This document shows positions 22,960 through 34,141 of a stretch of 64,000 bases of DNA, piece after piece (positions within the stretch are counted from its first letter, which is position 1; every line of letters starts with the position of its first letter). Where the stretch lies: contig MCFE01000158.1 in assembly GCA_002104905.1 (NCBI GenBank), forward strand, positions 85,992 through 149,991, in the 5' to 3' direction. Source of the stretch: Basidiobolus meristosporus CBS 931.73 (lineage: Eukaryota; Basidiobolomycota; Basidiobolomycetes; Basidiobolales; Basidiobolaceae). Made by a program: the position numbers and the translations under genes. Below the pieces are notes generated by a model. The model had not been told where the DNA came from and did no database searches. It saw nothing but the letters and a program-made list of their open reading frames with translations.

Positions 22960-24118
22960 CTTATTGTGGGATTTTGGTGGCTGATCTGGATTAGATCCAC
23001 CTTTGGGACCAAGATATATTTCATATGGTTCAAGATAGATACTTATTTAGAATCACTGAGTTTCCAAAGAAGTACTGCTAGCTATAGTATTGACTATAGG
23101 TCAGGTAGAGCAAGTCTGGTTCTATTAGCTCTATGTGCGGATGATCTTATTATAGCCACTGATAATGAAAAAACATTGGAAATGACTAAATCCAGCCAAC
23201 CTAAAGAGCTCATAATGTCCAATCTAGAAGAAGTCAGTTACTACTCAAGAATAAAGCTCTCTATATACAGAAGCACCCAGACTATCACCCTAAGCCAGTC
23301 CAAGTATACTCACAATATACTCAAGAAGTCCCAAATGGATGACTGTAAATCAGCAGCTACTCCAATGGAAACTAACCTTGACTTAATCAACCCTCAACCA
23401 AATTAAGAGAGCTTGATGCCATCTGAAAGCCCAGAATACCCTTGCCAGTTTATAGTTGGCAATCTGATAAATATCATGCTTGGAAGATGTCCAGATGTGT
23501 CATATTCAGTGGGAGCTGTCAGCCAGCACAATCAGAACTAGGATCTGATCATATTGCAGCAGTTAAGTGGTATTTGGATACCTAAGAGGAACTGCTGATA
23601 TCTGCTTAAGGTACATCTAAAAGGATTCAGAACAAGATCTTGTGGGATACTCTAATGATGATTGGGGACAAAGCTTGGAAGACAGAAAATCCACCACAGG
23701 ATACACCATTCTTTACTGTAAAGGAGCAATTTTATGGAATTCAAGAAAGCAACCAACTGTAGCACTTCCAATCACAGAGGCAGAGTATATGGCAGCCTGT
23801 GAAGCTACAAAAGAATCAATGTGGCTAAGGAAGCTTTTCAAATATTTTGGCTTATGTCAAAAAATGCCTAATACTTTATTTCAAAATAATTAAGGATGTA
23901 TACAATTAGGAAGAAATCCAACTTTTCATGCTATAACTAAGCACCTGGATATTAGACATCATTTCATATGTGAAGCTACAGAGAGTGACTTGGCTAGCTT
24001 AGCTTACTGTCCTACAGATGAAATGATTGCAGACATATTTACCAAACCATTAGCTAGGGACAAGTTTGAATATCTTAGGTCAAAATCAGGACTAGTCAAT
24101 ATGAACATTTAGCTGAGT
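22960..24118 (+). pseudogene. Ty1/copia pol relic (RT C-terminus and RNase H)
   Basis: RT end at 23000-23406 (LCADDLIIATDNEKTLE, ITLSQSKYTHNILKK, CKSAATPMETN), then a frameshifted linker (VSYSVGAVSQ at about 23497). RNase H at 23642-24110 has DRKSTTGYTILYCKGAILW, TEAEYMAACEATKESMWLRK and KHLDIRHHFI, with one stop at 23891-23893. The catalytic YVDD box reads CADD. Ends six bases before its 3' LTR. Confidence 0.82.
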
Positions 24119-24123
24119 GGGAG

Positions 24124-24455
24124 TGTTGTAAGAATTTATAATTCCACCTAAATATTCACTTAACATAGTCACTTAGATCATTACCTTCAAATCCTAGAGA
24201 ATACTGACTAAAATCCTTGTTGGGATTCACTTAGAATATTTACCCAGAACATGAAAATTCTCAAAGCTGCTCAAACAGCCCCAAACTTTGCACACATGTT
24301 CTTGGGGCCTTCCTCAACCTACTTTGTGTGTATGTTGTGCCAAGACCATGTAAAAGTATAAGTACTACTTTACATTCAATAAATCATCAAGTGTAAACCA
24401 CATAATCTACTTGTTCTCCCAAATCACTTCCAATATCTCCAAGACTCTTACAACA
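24124..24455 (+). repeat. Copia 3' LTR (332 bp)
   Basis: Runs TGTTGTAAGA to TCTTACAACA, with complementary ends as typical for LTR termini. Matches the reverse LTR at 15287-15638 and the fragments at 24640-24780 and 51820-51930. Confidence 0.82.
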
Positions 24456-24639
24456 CCTTTAACATTAAGGCAAATGCAGTTAAAGGCGCATTTTTCTTTC
24501 TTTTGATACTTTAAGGCTTGCCCTCCTATGTTTTTAGGATGGCATTCTTCTCCCATAACAATATCCCAAAGGCCTCTTTTTTGTAGCAGGTGTAATTACA
24601 AAATCTGTAACAAATATTTAGATGTATTTATGAAATACA

Positions 24640-24780
24640 CATCACTTGGGACCTTGCTTGGCATATTCTATATGCTTGTTGGGCCAAGACCATGTAAAAG
24701 TACAAACACCACTCATACATTCAGTAAATCATTATGTGAACACCCCATAATCTACTTGTTCTCCCAATCACATTGGGGCT
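24640..24780 (+). repeat. Copia LTR fragment
   Basis: Shares GGGCCAAGACCATGTAAAAG and CTACTTGTTCTCCCAAATCA-like sequence with the LTR at 24124-24455. Only the 3' half is present. The last recognisable transposon piece before the gene island. Confidence 0.65.
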
Positions 24781-25882
24781 CCACTGCATACAGAACTCAT
24801 GTTGTGGCAGCAGTGAGCCACTGTTTCCAAGGCAACAGATTGAAGGCCTACAGGGTGTGCCATTGTTGCTCAAGTGGACCTGCATCCTACATGACATACT
24901 CCAGCACCCCACTGATTATTAGTATGAAAGGTTGGCTGGGCGTATGAAGACCATTTCTCCAAGGAATTTGGGGACAAATTGAATCACCCTTTCGGTCAAG
25001 CTCCCCCTCCCCCTCCCCCTCCCCCTCCCGCGAAAACACGTGATCACACCACAAAACCGACAGCGGCCTCCACACATCCAGTCCGGTGAGGCGTCCGCAA
25101 AAGAGAGCAGCCCACCGACGATCCCCGCGGAAGACGACACAGGTCAAGCAAGCGCCTGGAGCGTCTCGGCGAGAGTGTACCTGGGATGCCAAGGCGAAGC
25201 ATGTCCGCAGGAGAATCTGCACGGATGTGATTGGCGGATGTTGTTTGGGTATCTTGCCAATTATAAGCATCTCGAGCAACCGGTTGAAAATTGGCGTCGA
25301 GCTAATCATCAATAAAGGGAGCGCCAGTCATGTATCAACCAATCATCGCCCATCATGGCAAATGAGGTGGTATGGTTTGGGCGAATCGTCAGCACTGCGC
25401 CCAGCTAGGCGTAATTGAGCAATCTCCGGTGCAGATGAGATCCCTTCAAGCTAATCGACCTCTGACCGCCGCCCCTCGCCTCCATCGGACGGGTTATTTC
25501 GTTGAAAGGGACCCCAACCAAGCGGGAGATCCGTGAAGACAAGCCCGACGGAACGGGCAATGAGTCATGTGGGATGGGTTGCTGCCCATAGCACCTGTGA
25601 TTCCGGGTAGGAGTCACGGTGCAGGGCGTTCAATCGAATTACGAAATGTACGCCCACCTCTTGTCGATGATGAAGCCTGTTGACCGGGTCCACGACTAAG
25701 GCGGGAAAATATCGGTTTATTGACTGATGAATTACATATACGAGTACGGATAGGAATAGGAATACAAGCAGATGCCGGAAAAATTGGGTCATGAATAGGA
25801 AACCATCCAGGGATTATGTGGGAATGGGGCGGTGATGGTGGCGGTGGTGGTGGTGGTGGTGGCGGGTGTGGGATCGTAGAAG
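24781..25882. other. Boundary zone without a recognisable gene
   Basis: A GC-rich stretch begins near 24950. It holds a (CCCCCT)n run at about 25002-25027, a CACGTG at about 25036, and a GGT/GGC microsatellite at about 25829-25866. Several overlapping open frames on both strands (up to 141 codons) have no domain, no consistent start and disagree with one another, so I do not call a gene. Confidence 0.5.
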
Positions 25883-26525
25883 TTACAAAAGATGGTTCAC
25901 CAACAAGGATTTGATCATGTTGTAGGCCCAGGTAGCGGTGTACTGCACCTTGGGATTCTCCTGGACTGAGCTCTGCTTGTCGGTGGGGTAGAGGTTCTCC
26001 TTGCGAGGCTCCGCTTTAGGGATGGCCTTGTTGCCGGTACTCTGAATTCCGCGGATGGTGATGGGGTGTTCGATGGATAGGTCAAGTGGCTTGGCAGTAC
26101 CACGGATAGACTGTAGGTACTTGACGACCAAGGAGAACTTCTCGTTGGTTTTGTATTCGGTCTCGATCTGCTCGGGGATTTTCCAGGTCTGAATGGTCGC
26201 GGCTTGGTCGAAGGCGGGGTAGGTCTTCAACTGGATCAACTCCATGATGTTGTAAAGCTCGGTGGTGCCAGACTCGTCGTACAAACTGATGGAGACCGAA
26301 GGGATTCCCACCATCCAATGGTCCTCATCGTAGTTGTTGACGATGGAGACGACCAGGTCCTCCCCAACCTTGTACTCGTCCTTGACCACGTTGGTGTCGA
26401 ACTGCATGGCAGAAACTAGGGAGGGAATGAGTCAATACGAACCTCACCTTGACCACGACCACAACAAACTATCACTTACCGAAAACTGTGCTAAGTAGGA
26501 GGGTTACCAGGGAAGTGAACTTCAT
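25883..26525 (-). CDS. Secreted protein of unknown function (192 aa, one intron)
   Basis: Exon 1 is 26480-26525 and exon 2 is 25883-26415; the 64-bp intron (26416-26479) begins GTAAGT and ends TAG. Joining gives an N-terminus MKFTSLVTLLLSTVFVSA, a clear signal peptide, which the frame starting at the internal Met would lack. The mature part alternates hydrophobic and polar residues (DLVVSIVN, VSISLYD, FSLVVKYL, PITIRGI), suggesting a beta-sandwich such as an Ig-like or Kre9-like fold; that is inference from pattern only. The Lys/Pro/Gln-rich tail from about residue 143 ends in IKSLLVNHLL, which could be a weak GPI-type or membrane tail. No Cys pairs stand out. I do not recognise the family. 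It faces RPS2 head to head across a 785-bp interval. Confidence 0.75.
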
Positions 26526-27194
26526 GACTGAGGCGAAGTGTGAGGAGAACGATGTAAAACAATGTCAGCGGAACTAGAGGGGAAGTGATAACTTATAAAG
26601 CTCGTGATGCTAGAGATCGATTGGGGAATAGGGGGCTGAGTGGGTGTGTAACTTCTGGTTGAACGTATTCGTCAATATAACCTTCCTTTTCAGGGCGAAT
26701 CATTTAGCTCATCTATCGTCCGGGAACCAACTATCCTAGCTAACAATGACCCTCATGGCTAAAAATAACTGAGGTCATACGCCGTTCATATGGATATAGC
26801 CAAATTGGTCTGGACGTCACCCCCCAACCAACCTCGGCGGTGTATTTAAATGAGCGACACGCGAAAAAAAATCTCGTCAAACCTGAGTAAAGCTATGCAA
26901 AGCCTGACTAGGGCTATGCAACACCGTGATGCAAAGCTGGAAGTTATGCGAGATCCTAAGCGGAAACCGGCTCGTCTCGGTGGGTGGGTTCGAGAAAGAA
27001 ATGGCGATCGGGAGCGAGCAAAAATTTTCCCATCACCGAGTCAAATTTTTCAGGCTGATCTTTGATCGGCCGGGGATTGGTCGACGGGAACCCTAACCCC
27101 GATTCCTGGAAGTCGAGTTTAAAAGCGTTTGACATGTAACGGGATTTTCCTTCTCCTACACCCTTGGTGTTTTTATTTTATTTAGTCAGATTAT
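26526..27194. promoter_or_regulatory. Divergent promoter interval
   Basis: Lies between the secreted-protein gene (-) and RPS2 (+). No repeat or RNA gene seen. A pyrimidine-rich stretch (TTTTCCTTCTCCTACACCC, near 27145) just upstream of the RPS2 leader is the kind often found at ribosomal-protein transcription starts. Confidence 0.35.
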
Positions 27195-27309
27195 GTAAGT
27201 ATATCCACCTGTTGTTCACCACCACCCATCAGCCATCCGTCTTCGGATGGATGGATGCTGGCATGCTATGGATGTCCCGTACTCACCCTCCTTTTCTCTC
27301 CCCTAGCAA

Positions 27310-28095
27310 ATGGCTGACTCAGCTCCGGCCGATAGTCGCGGTGGACGCGGTGGTTTTGGACGTGGACGTGGTGCTCGCGGTGGACGCGGTCGCGGACGTC
27401 GTGGTGGTCGCAAGGAAGAAGAAACCCAATGGGTTCCTGTTACCAAGCTTGGTCGTCTCGTCAAGGATGGCAAGATCAAGTCCATGGAACAAATCTACCT
27501 CTTCTCTCTTCCCGTCAAGGAATACCAGATCATTGACTACTTCCTTCCTACCTTGAAGGATGAGGTCATCAAGATCATGCCTGTGCAGAAGCAAACCACC
27601 GCTGGTCAAAGAACTCGTTTCAAGGCCTTTGTCATCATCGGTGATTCTGACGGTCATGTTGGTCTCGGTGTCAAGTGCGCCAAGGAAGTTGCCACCGCCA
27701 TCCGTGGTGCCATCATCCTTGCCAAGCTTAGCATCATCCCCGTCCGTAGAGGCTACTGGGGATCTTCCCTCGGTCTTCCCCACACCGTTCCTTCCAAGGT
27801 CACCGGCAAGTGTGGTTCCGTCACTGCTCGTCTTGTCCCTGCTCCCCGTGGTACTGGTATCGTCGCTGCCCCTACCCCCAAGAAGCTTTTGCAACTTGCC
27901 GGTATTACCGATTGCTACACCACCGCCCGTGGTTCCACCCGTACCTTGGGTAACTTCGTCAAGGCTACCTTCGCTGCCATTAGCCACACCTACACCTTCT
28001 TGACTCCTGACTTGTGGGCCGAATCCCAATTCACCATGGGTCCCTACCAAGAATACTCTGACTACTTGAGCAAGGCTCAAGAAAAGAAGTACTAA
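27310..28095 (+). CDS. RPS2: 40S ribosomal protein uS5 (RPS2), 261 aa
   Basis: Small-subunit ribosomal protein that binds near the decoding centre. Residues 10-34 form an Arg-Gly-rich tail ([20 protein letters not shown]), typical of the eukaryotic protein and a usual site of arginine methylation. The uS5 double-stranded RNA-binding fold follows from about residue 65, with [20 protein letters not shown] and [20 protein letters not shown] as conserved blocks, ending [14 protein letters not shown]. The coding region is intron-free, but the 5' leader appears to hold an intron (GTAAGT at 27195 to TAG at 27306), three bases before the ATG context. Codon use is strongly biased to C-ending codons, as expected for a highly expressed gene. 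Stop TAA. Confidence 0.98.
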   Translation: MADSAPADSRGGRGGFGRGRGARGGRGRGRRGGRKEEETQWVPVTKLGRLVKDGKIKSMEQIYLFSLPVKEYQIIDYFLPTLKDEVIKIMPVQKQTTAGQRTRFKAFVIIGDSDGHVGLGVKCAKEVATAIRGAIILAKLSIIPVRRGYWGSSLGLPHTVPSKVTGKCGSVTARLVPAPRGTGIVAAPTPKKLLQLAGITDCYTTARGSTRTLGNFVKATFAAISHTYTFLTPDLWAESQFTMGPYQEYSDYLSKAQEKKY

Positions 28096-28321
28096 GTTAG
28101 TGTTATGATCATGACAACTGCCTTCCTGTTGGGCTAGTTCGAATGTGTTCTTTCGCACTCGTTTGATAAGAATAAATACTTGATACTTTTTTCTGTACAA
28201 CCCAACCATCGCGTGTGTATTCTAGAATAGGTCGTTTATTTCGGCCGTGCTGGAAATCAATCCGCAGGAGGGTACATTAATTTATGGGTCGCTGGATATG
28301 TTAGGTTTGCCAGGGGTGGAG

Positions 28322-29091
28322 TCAGAAGTATAGTTCCTCGTCGCCGAAACAGTCCGGCACCGTGGTGACAGAGAAGTTGTACTTGTCTATGGTGTCCAGG
28401 ACATTCGGGATGGCCTGCACGGTGGAGGGGTGGATATCATGTTGCAACGAGATGAATCCGGTGGTTTCTGGTGAATGGATCGAGAGTGTATTCTCGTATA
28501 CTTTTTCCATGAGCTCGGTGTTCAATGTCTGCCAGTCCAGGGTGTCAAGATTCCAATCGATGATCTTGTAGCCCATGTTGTTCAGTATACTTTGTACTCG
28601 CTCGTCGCAGGACCCATATGGGCAACGTATATACTGTGGCTTCACCCCGATTACGTTTTCAATGGCTTCGGCTGCTTTGTCGGCCTCTTCTTCAATTTCC
28701 TCGGCAGATAGACTGTTCAGGTTCAGGTGAGAGTACGTGTGAGAGGCTATATGATGACCCTCGTCGTACGCTCTTCGGAGCAAGTCAGGATTTTCCTCCA
28801 CATCTATTCCAGGAAAGCATGAGTATATACCATAGTGATGGGTAGCAACTACACAAAGGCCTACTTACTCTGACCAATGACGAACAAGGTTACTTTAACA
28901 TCAGCTTCGAGTAGGTCGTCCAGAAGCTGACCAGTCGTCTCACTGGAGGGTCCGTCATCGAAAGTCAGAGCGATTTTGCCTGGGGAGCATTCTTTTATAA
29001 GGCCGCCCGAGAGCTGGCGCTTCTCCAAGGGCGTGGCAGTCACTCCCATAGCTAGACTAGCCAGGGTCACTAGAAATGCAAGGCCGAGCAT
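28322..29091 (-). CDS. Secreted CE4 chitin/polysaccharide deacetylase (234 aa)
   Basis: Exon 1 28869-29091, 65-bp intron 28804-28868 (GTAAGT...TAG), exon 2 28322-28803. The signal peptide ends near residue 19 (TLASLAMGVTA) and is followed by PLEKR, a possible Kex2 site. All five NodB motifs are visible: TFDDGP (43-48, metal-binding and base Asp), SHTYSH (95-100, metal His pair), RCPYG (134-138), DWNLDTLDW (157-165) and LQHDIHP (194-200). The family removes acetyl groups from N-acetylglucosamine polymers, giving chitosan in wall or spore remodelling. Length and architecture are those of a minimal single-domain fungal enzyme; I see no GPI signal or chitin-binding module. Convergent with RPS2, with about 225 bp between stop codons. 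Confidence 0.92.
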
Positions 29092-30191
29092 CAGAAACTT
29101 GAAAGGTTAGTTTTGGTTACGGTTTGGGCATTCCAGGCGAATATATGGCACCTTGGCACCTGAAACCCACAAGACCCCGTACCAAACCAAATAGACAGGA
29201 AATATATTCCCTAACGGCAAAGGCGACCGTGCTCATTTGACAGACGGTTTACGGGAGTCGGTGGATATTCTCTCACAGGTAAGGAAAATTGCAAGTAATT
29301 TTCCTTGATGTATATATATATCACAACATAAACAACACTGCTAAACAAGCCACGCCCAGAATTGATGGATCGAAATCACTGGATTGTTTAGGATTTCCGG
29401 CTTTGAAAGATTCCCTGGGTTGTGTGGGATTTAAGGCTGTGAGTGCCATCATCACTTTCTCGCCCATTGGCTATGCACCAGCATCTACCAAAATTGTTCA
29501 CACGCGTGAGTTTATTAGCGACCTATCATTTGAGCGATCCCCTTCGGCTAACGTGTTTGTAGAATAAGCTTGTGTTCGGTAAGGGAAGTTGAACTAGTAT
29601 GGCTCACCTCAAGAAAGGTTGCCAATTCTCATGAATTTTCACCGTGGTAACCGTGGTAAAACAGACCCTATCTTCGGATGATACAAGAAAGTCCGGGTGA
29701 ACAAACCAATGCCAGCACAGAAGACAGGGGGCAAACAGGCTCTGGAGATACAGATGTAACGAGCAAGCAAGAGTTATGACTCACGGGCAAGTTCATGGTC
29801 GAGACCTCCAATAAGAGCAGAGGTAGCAAGTCATTAATAATATGCTTTCACACAAGGAATATGAAGGACCCTCTGAAGGACCCTCCCTAAACAATCTATC
29901 CTCGATCCTGTTCTGGTTTGGACAGCCAATCTTGACCTGGGGATTTGGGGGTGCGGAGGGAAATTTTCCTTGAACAACCCGGATCGCCAATCATCGCTAG
30001 GGGTGCTGGCATACCGCGGAAGCCAACAGACTTGATCTGAATTTGAATCCGCAATCACAACCATTGAGTCGGATCGCGTACTTTTATAGACAAGAGATCA
30101 AGGATGAAGATATAAAAGAGCGGCCATTCCCTAACCAGACCTGCTACATACATACCCCCCCCCCTCAAGCATTCACGAGCTAGTCTCAACA
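29092..30191. other. Intergenic, no gene seen
   Basis: Divergent interval between the deacetylase and the bZIP gene. Short frames such as 29289-29567 lack domains and splice support. A C-run near 30155-30165 and a TATAAAAG at about 30112-30119 precede the bZIP ATG by roughly 75 bp, a plausible core promoter. Confidence 0.4.
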
Positions 30192-31012
30192 GTGGATCAT
30201 ATCCCCAATTTAATGGACATCAGTGGACAATTCAATGGAGTCTTGTTTAATTACGAGCAAGACAGATTAAACCTAGATCTTTGGAGCTCTGCCAGTATGT
30301 GCTTCGATCCAGCAACTTCATTCCATTTGGATTCGTTCCCCCTGCTGGACACCACCAACAATGCTCAGAGTAAATGGCTTGTTTCGAATTCTTTTGTCCA
30401 AGAATGCTCTTAATCTCAGTCTTCTACATTGTAGTGAACTCGGTTCTTTCGGATAGCCCATCCCAGCTATCCATATTCCCGTGCTTTTCTGACTCCAGTT
30501 CCACGCTCGGCCCACCCTCCTCTCCCGAGTTGATCCACTCTCCCCCTTTCTCACCCATCAGCACCTCCGCAACACCCTTCTCTGCCGCTGGTATGCACAA
30601 GAGTAGCCCTGCTAGCTTCACACCCATACTCCCTAATGGAATCCCTCAATCGGATATCACCTCCACGAAGGAGGTTTCTCCTCCCAAGCGGAAGTTGAAC
30701 CCCGATAGGGAGGCCAGCAGGGCTGCCTTGTTAGCAGCAGCCGCAAATGATCCCAAGCTTGCAGCCAAGTTGGAATCTCTCGAGGATAAGAGACGCCGCA
30801 ACACTGCAGCATCCGCACGGTTTAGGATCAAAAAGAAGCAGCGCGAGGAGGCGCTGGAGAAGACCACGAAGGAACTGTCGGTCAAGACGAGCTTACTCGA
30901 AAACAAGGTGAAGGAATTGGAGATGGAGGTTAAGTGGCTTCAAGGTTTGCTTATTGACAAAGACCCGGAATTCGTCAACGTGGTACCACCCTTCAAAAAG
31001 CAGTGTATATGA
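30192..31012 (+). CDS. bZIP transcription factor, MetR/CYS-3/Zip1-like (251 aa)
   Basis: Exon 1 30192-30369, 65-bp intron 30370-30434 (GTAAAT...GTAG), exon 2 30435-31012; the junction creates an in-frame ATG codon at residue 60. The basic region is RRRNTAASARFRIKKKQRE (residues 179-197). The signature N-x-x-A-A-S-A-R-F-R is the form found in fungal regulators of sulfur assimilation (Neurospora CYS-3, Aspergillus MetR), distinct from GCN4-type or AP-1-type bZIPs. A leucine zipper follows to about residue 229. Residues 60-110 are Ser/Pro-rich, a likely activation or degron region. Nuclear. Assignment to sulfur control is by family resemblance of the basic region; target genes are not in the window. 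Confidence 0.85.
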
Positions 31013-31472
31013 TTACGGACATTTGAGTTATTTTTGATTTTTACTTCTTGGACCAAGGACATTCTTTTTTTTGCATTCTCGTATTCAATCAGTTTATCGG
31101 ACAATCAATTTTTTTCTCTATTCACGGACAATTTAGATATTTCTCTTGTAGACAAATGGACTCTGACTAACGCAGGATTTCTTGCCTCCCCCCCCCAAAT
31201 AGCATGCTTGTAAGAATAAAAGTAGGTATTATGCTCCTTCATTCGTGTTGTCTCGTGGGGTGGTTGCCTTGGTCCTGACCCCAGCCCAGGCATCATCCAA
31301 AACGTCACTGATCTTACAACCTAGAGCGGAGGACTGAGGATCGATGATTGTCTTCAGAAAGCCACGATTGTTTGAGCTGTTGATGACGTTGTATCACATA
31401 TGCTTGGCTCGATTTGGACAAGGTTCAATATATAAGAGTAGCGACCGAAACGACGTGTCGTAGTCTTTCCCC

Positions 31473-31964
31473 ATGTCGTCGTCATTAATAATATCCGTAG
31501 CCATCCCAGTCCTTGGTGGGTTCTTGTCGGCGTTGCCAACACGCGAAGCAGTTCGGAGCTGGTACACCACCATCAACAAGCCAGGCTTTACCCCACCGAA
31601 CTGGCTGTTCGCCCCCGCTTGGACCCTACTTTACATCGTAATGGGCTACGCCTCGTACCGGGTGAAGTCCAGCGAATCCACAGCCAGTGCCGCGCTCGTA
31701 CTGTACTGGGTACAGCTGGGATTTAACTTTATGTGGTCCCCGCTGTTCTTCTACTTCAAGCGAATTGACCTCGCCATGGTCAACATCAGCATACATTGGG
31801 TGCTTATTCTTGCCACCATGATTACCTTTTGGCAGGTTGATACCATCGCTGGAGTACTCTTCTTACCATATCTAGCATGGGTCTCATACGCCTCCGCACT
31901 GAATTGGTCCATATTGAAGCTGAACCCTTCTACAAACTCCGAATACCAACGTCTGGATCGTTGA
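31473..31964 (+). CDS. TspO/MBR (translocator) family membrane protein (163 aa)
   Basis: Single exon. The protein shows the family pattern: LSALPTREAVRSWYTTINKP, then GFTPPNWLFAPAWTLLYIVMG at residues 38-58 (the conserved W-F-P-W-LY block; shown here is the full stretch of about 20), and QLGFNFMWSPLFF near 90. Five hydrophobic helices are apparent. TspO proteins bind porphyrins and sterol-like ligands in the outer mitochondrial membrane or secretory membranes and are linked to stress and tetrapyrrole handling. The length is normal for the family. About 460 bp downstream of the bZIP gene on the same strand; no evidence for co-regulation. Stop TGA. Confidence 0.92.
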   Translation: MSSSLIISVAIPVLGGFLSALPTREAVRSWYTTINKPGFTPPNWLFAPAWTLLYIVMGYASYRVKSSESTASAALVLYWVQLGFNFMWSPLFFYFKRIDLAMVNISIHWVLILATMITFWQVDTIAGVLFLPYLAWVSYASALNWSILKLNPSTNSEYQRLDR

Positions 31965-32771
31965 CTCATTTTTGTATGCATTTTCGCATCCTCGTGTCTG
32001 GATTGCCTCTATGTGGGAAGGTGTCTTGAAATATGCCAAGTCAATAAAGCCCCATGGGTATCTGGCCAATAGGCAGAATAGGAAAACCAGAATTTAATCA
32101 ATCCCACCATCTTGCTAAATCTATACAGTCATGCAGTCTTTACTGCCACACATGGACCAATGGCGGGACGATATGATTTAGGTATCGAGCTCCTGATCAA
32201 ATGATGGGTGAGTATGCATGTCGATTGGCATTAGGAATATATTGAGGTTTGCTTAAATTACTCCAATGGATATGATCTCATTCCATCAATAACATCTTTG
32301 TCTCTGATTCTGACCAATTGGTTGAAAGTTCGAATAATAAAACCAATGAGAATTCCACCAGATCACAATGATTTTCGTGAGTCCAATTCATTAAGCCTGC
32401 TCAAGTAAATTCACTATTTATAAATACCTATGATTTGATTGCTTAAGATTCCTCCGGTCAGTTCTCCATAATTCAACGACCAATATCTTGCTGAACTTTA
32501 GCATTCTCTTTACATGAATCTGCTTATTGATTCTTCCTGCCTTGACTAAGATTTTCCCTACATAGTCTCTTAATTGCGTGTTGCAGTATTTCTCGGCCTT
32601 CATCTTTGGCTTAGTTCGTTCCATTTTATTTAGAGTGCAATACTTGTGTGTTCGTGGTGTGGTATTCCTTTAGCATAGCTCCTTCAACTTTCCCAAATAA
32701 GTATTAGGCTTTTGACTGCTTTTCTCATCCCCCGCCTCTCGCCCAGTCATTAAACCTATCCCTCAGAAAAT
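31965..32771. other. AT-rich intergenic interval, no gene seen
   Basis: Lower GC than its neighbours and no coding signal longer than 68 codons. Probably the 3' end of the TspO transcript and the promoter of the SAM/HMG-box gene. Confidence 0.4.
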
Positions 32772-33892
32772 ATGGAAGTCCAAGAGTTTCTCAAGAAGTG
32801 TGGCTTGGAGCAATATACAGAGGCCTTCTTTGCCGAAGGTTTCGATCAGCTGAGATCAGTTAGTACCCGTCATTGGTTCTTTTGGTAGCTTTGAATTAAC
32901 GCTAGTTGAAACAGCTCCTAGAAATCACTGAGCCAGACTTGGTGGCTTTGGGTGTAAAAAGAGGACATCGTAGGGTTAGTAGCGTTCCAACCAGGAATAC
33001 CACTTGTTCAATGGTAGCTTATTCCAGTATTCTCGAAACTAGCTACTCCAACGAGAGATAGTCGCGGTGAAGGGCGCCACCTCCTTATCAACACCATTCC
33101 CTCTTACAATCACACCGGAGAACCCTTTCATGAATCTGACGGGATCTGGTCAGTCAACAATGAGTGTGGCACAGCTTATCATGTGACTAATTTCATGACT
33201 GTTTCTGATGCAAGTAGACCCTAGAGCGTTGAATCTCTTCGCCAAAAATTTCTCCCCGACCTCGGTCAACGGCAACCAAAAGATGTTCTTCGCAAATCCC
33301 AAGGTTCCAATAGCACCCCTCAAGCCATCTCCGCCATCCATTGAAAACAACAGCAACAAGAGGCGATACAGACGACATCCCAAGCCGGACAAAAATGCCC
33401 CGGAGAAACCACCCTCAGCCTATGTGATGTTTTCGAACAAGATTCGGGGCGAGTTCAAAGACCAGAATATGTCGTTCACTGAAATGGCCAAAGTGGTCGG
33501 CGATCGCTGGAAAACACTCAGTCCGGAGGAAAGGGAGGAGGTGGAGCAATGCGCTTCCAAGGCTAAACAGGAGTACTTGGAGGCTTTGGAAACCTACAAG
33601 AAAACTCCTGAATACCATGAATACCAAGAGTACCTGATCGAATTCAGGGCGAAATCGTCTTCTTGTGTGCGTCCAGTTGGCAGACCGCGAAAGCATCCCA
33701 AGCTTGACGAAATGGACAATGTCACCTCCGATGACTCCAATGGTAAGTTCCCTTTGATCATGAGCGTTATTCGAGATCGGCTCAAGTAATCCTAATTTAG
33801 GTCTAGTCTCAGCGGATGATCTCCTCTACCAAGATGCATCAGGTAGAGACGTAGATCACAATGGATGGCCAGCAATTGTCCCGAGCTGCTGA
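32772..33892 (+). CDS. SAM-domain / HMG-box / AT-hook protein (290 aa, five exons)
   Basis: Exons 32772-32858, 32915-32974, 33043-33148, 33215-33742 and 33801-33892; total 873 nt. The first three exons build a SAM domain (EVQEFLKKCGLEQYTEAFF, LLEITEPDLVALGVKRGHRR; residues 1-60), a protein-interaction helix bundle. Residues about 144-212 are an HMG box (PEKPPSAYVMFSNKIR, FTEMAKVVGDRWKTLSPEER), bending DNA. VGRPRKHPK near residue 240 is an AT-hook-like minor-groove motif. The third intron ends in tandem acceptors AAG/TAG (33214 and 33217), so two isoforms differing by one residue are possible. Likely a nuclear architectural or transcription factor. The usual mating-locus neighbours of HMG genes in mucoromycetes (triose-phosphate transporter, RNA helicase) are absent, so I do not call it a sex gene. 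Confidence 0.85.
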
Positions 33893-34141
33893 TTGCCTTG
33901 TTCATGCCCGTTTATTCTAATATCTCCACCTGAGGTTGGAGTTGGTTAGTTTAGAAGGAGGTTTCAGGAAAACAGCAAGTCGGATAGGGATATGGATTCT
34001 CTCGGTTTCAGGCCCCGATGATTTTGAAAGTAAATGGATGTTTTCTTTTCTATCCTTGCCCATGCATACATCAATGACTCGTATGTATCCTCCATCTATG
34101 TTTATATACTAGGATATGTAATAAAAGTAATTCACTTGGCA

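Noticed and set aside
24887-25418. Overlapping frames of 73-141 codons on both strands
   Set aside because: GC-rich low-complexity DNA with a CCCCCT run; frames contradict one another and show no splice sites or family features.
25565-25792. 75-codon minus frame with a hydrophobic start
   Set aside because: Could be a tiny membrane protein, but nothing beyond one hydrophobic stretch supports it and it sits in the 3' region of the secreted-protein gene.
27319-28209. Open frame of 296 codons antisense to RPS2
   Set aside because: It mirrors the biased codon use of RPS2 (C-ending codons remove stops on the opposite strand), has no domain and covers the whole conserved gene.
32772-33892. Mating-type (sex) locus HMG gene
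   Set aside because: No triose-phosphate transporter or RNA helicase flanks it, and the SAM/AT-hook architecture is not that of SexM/SexP proteins.
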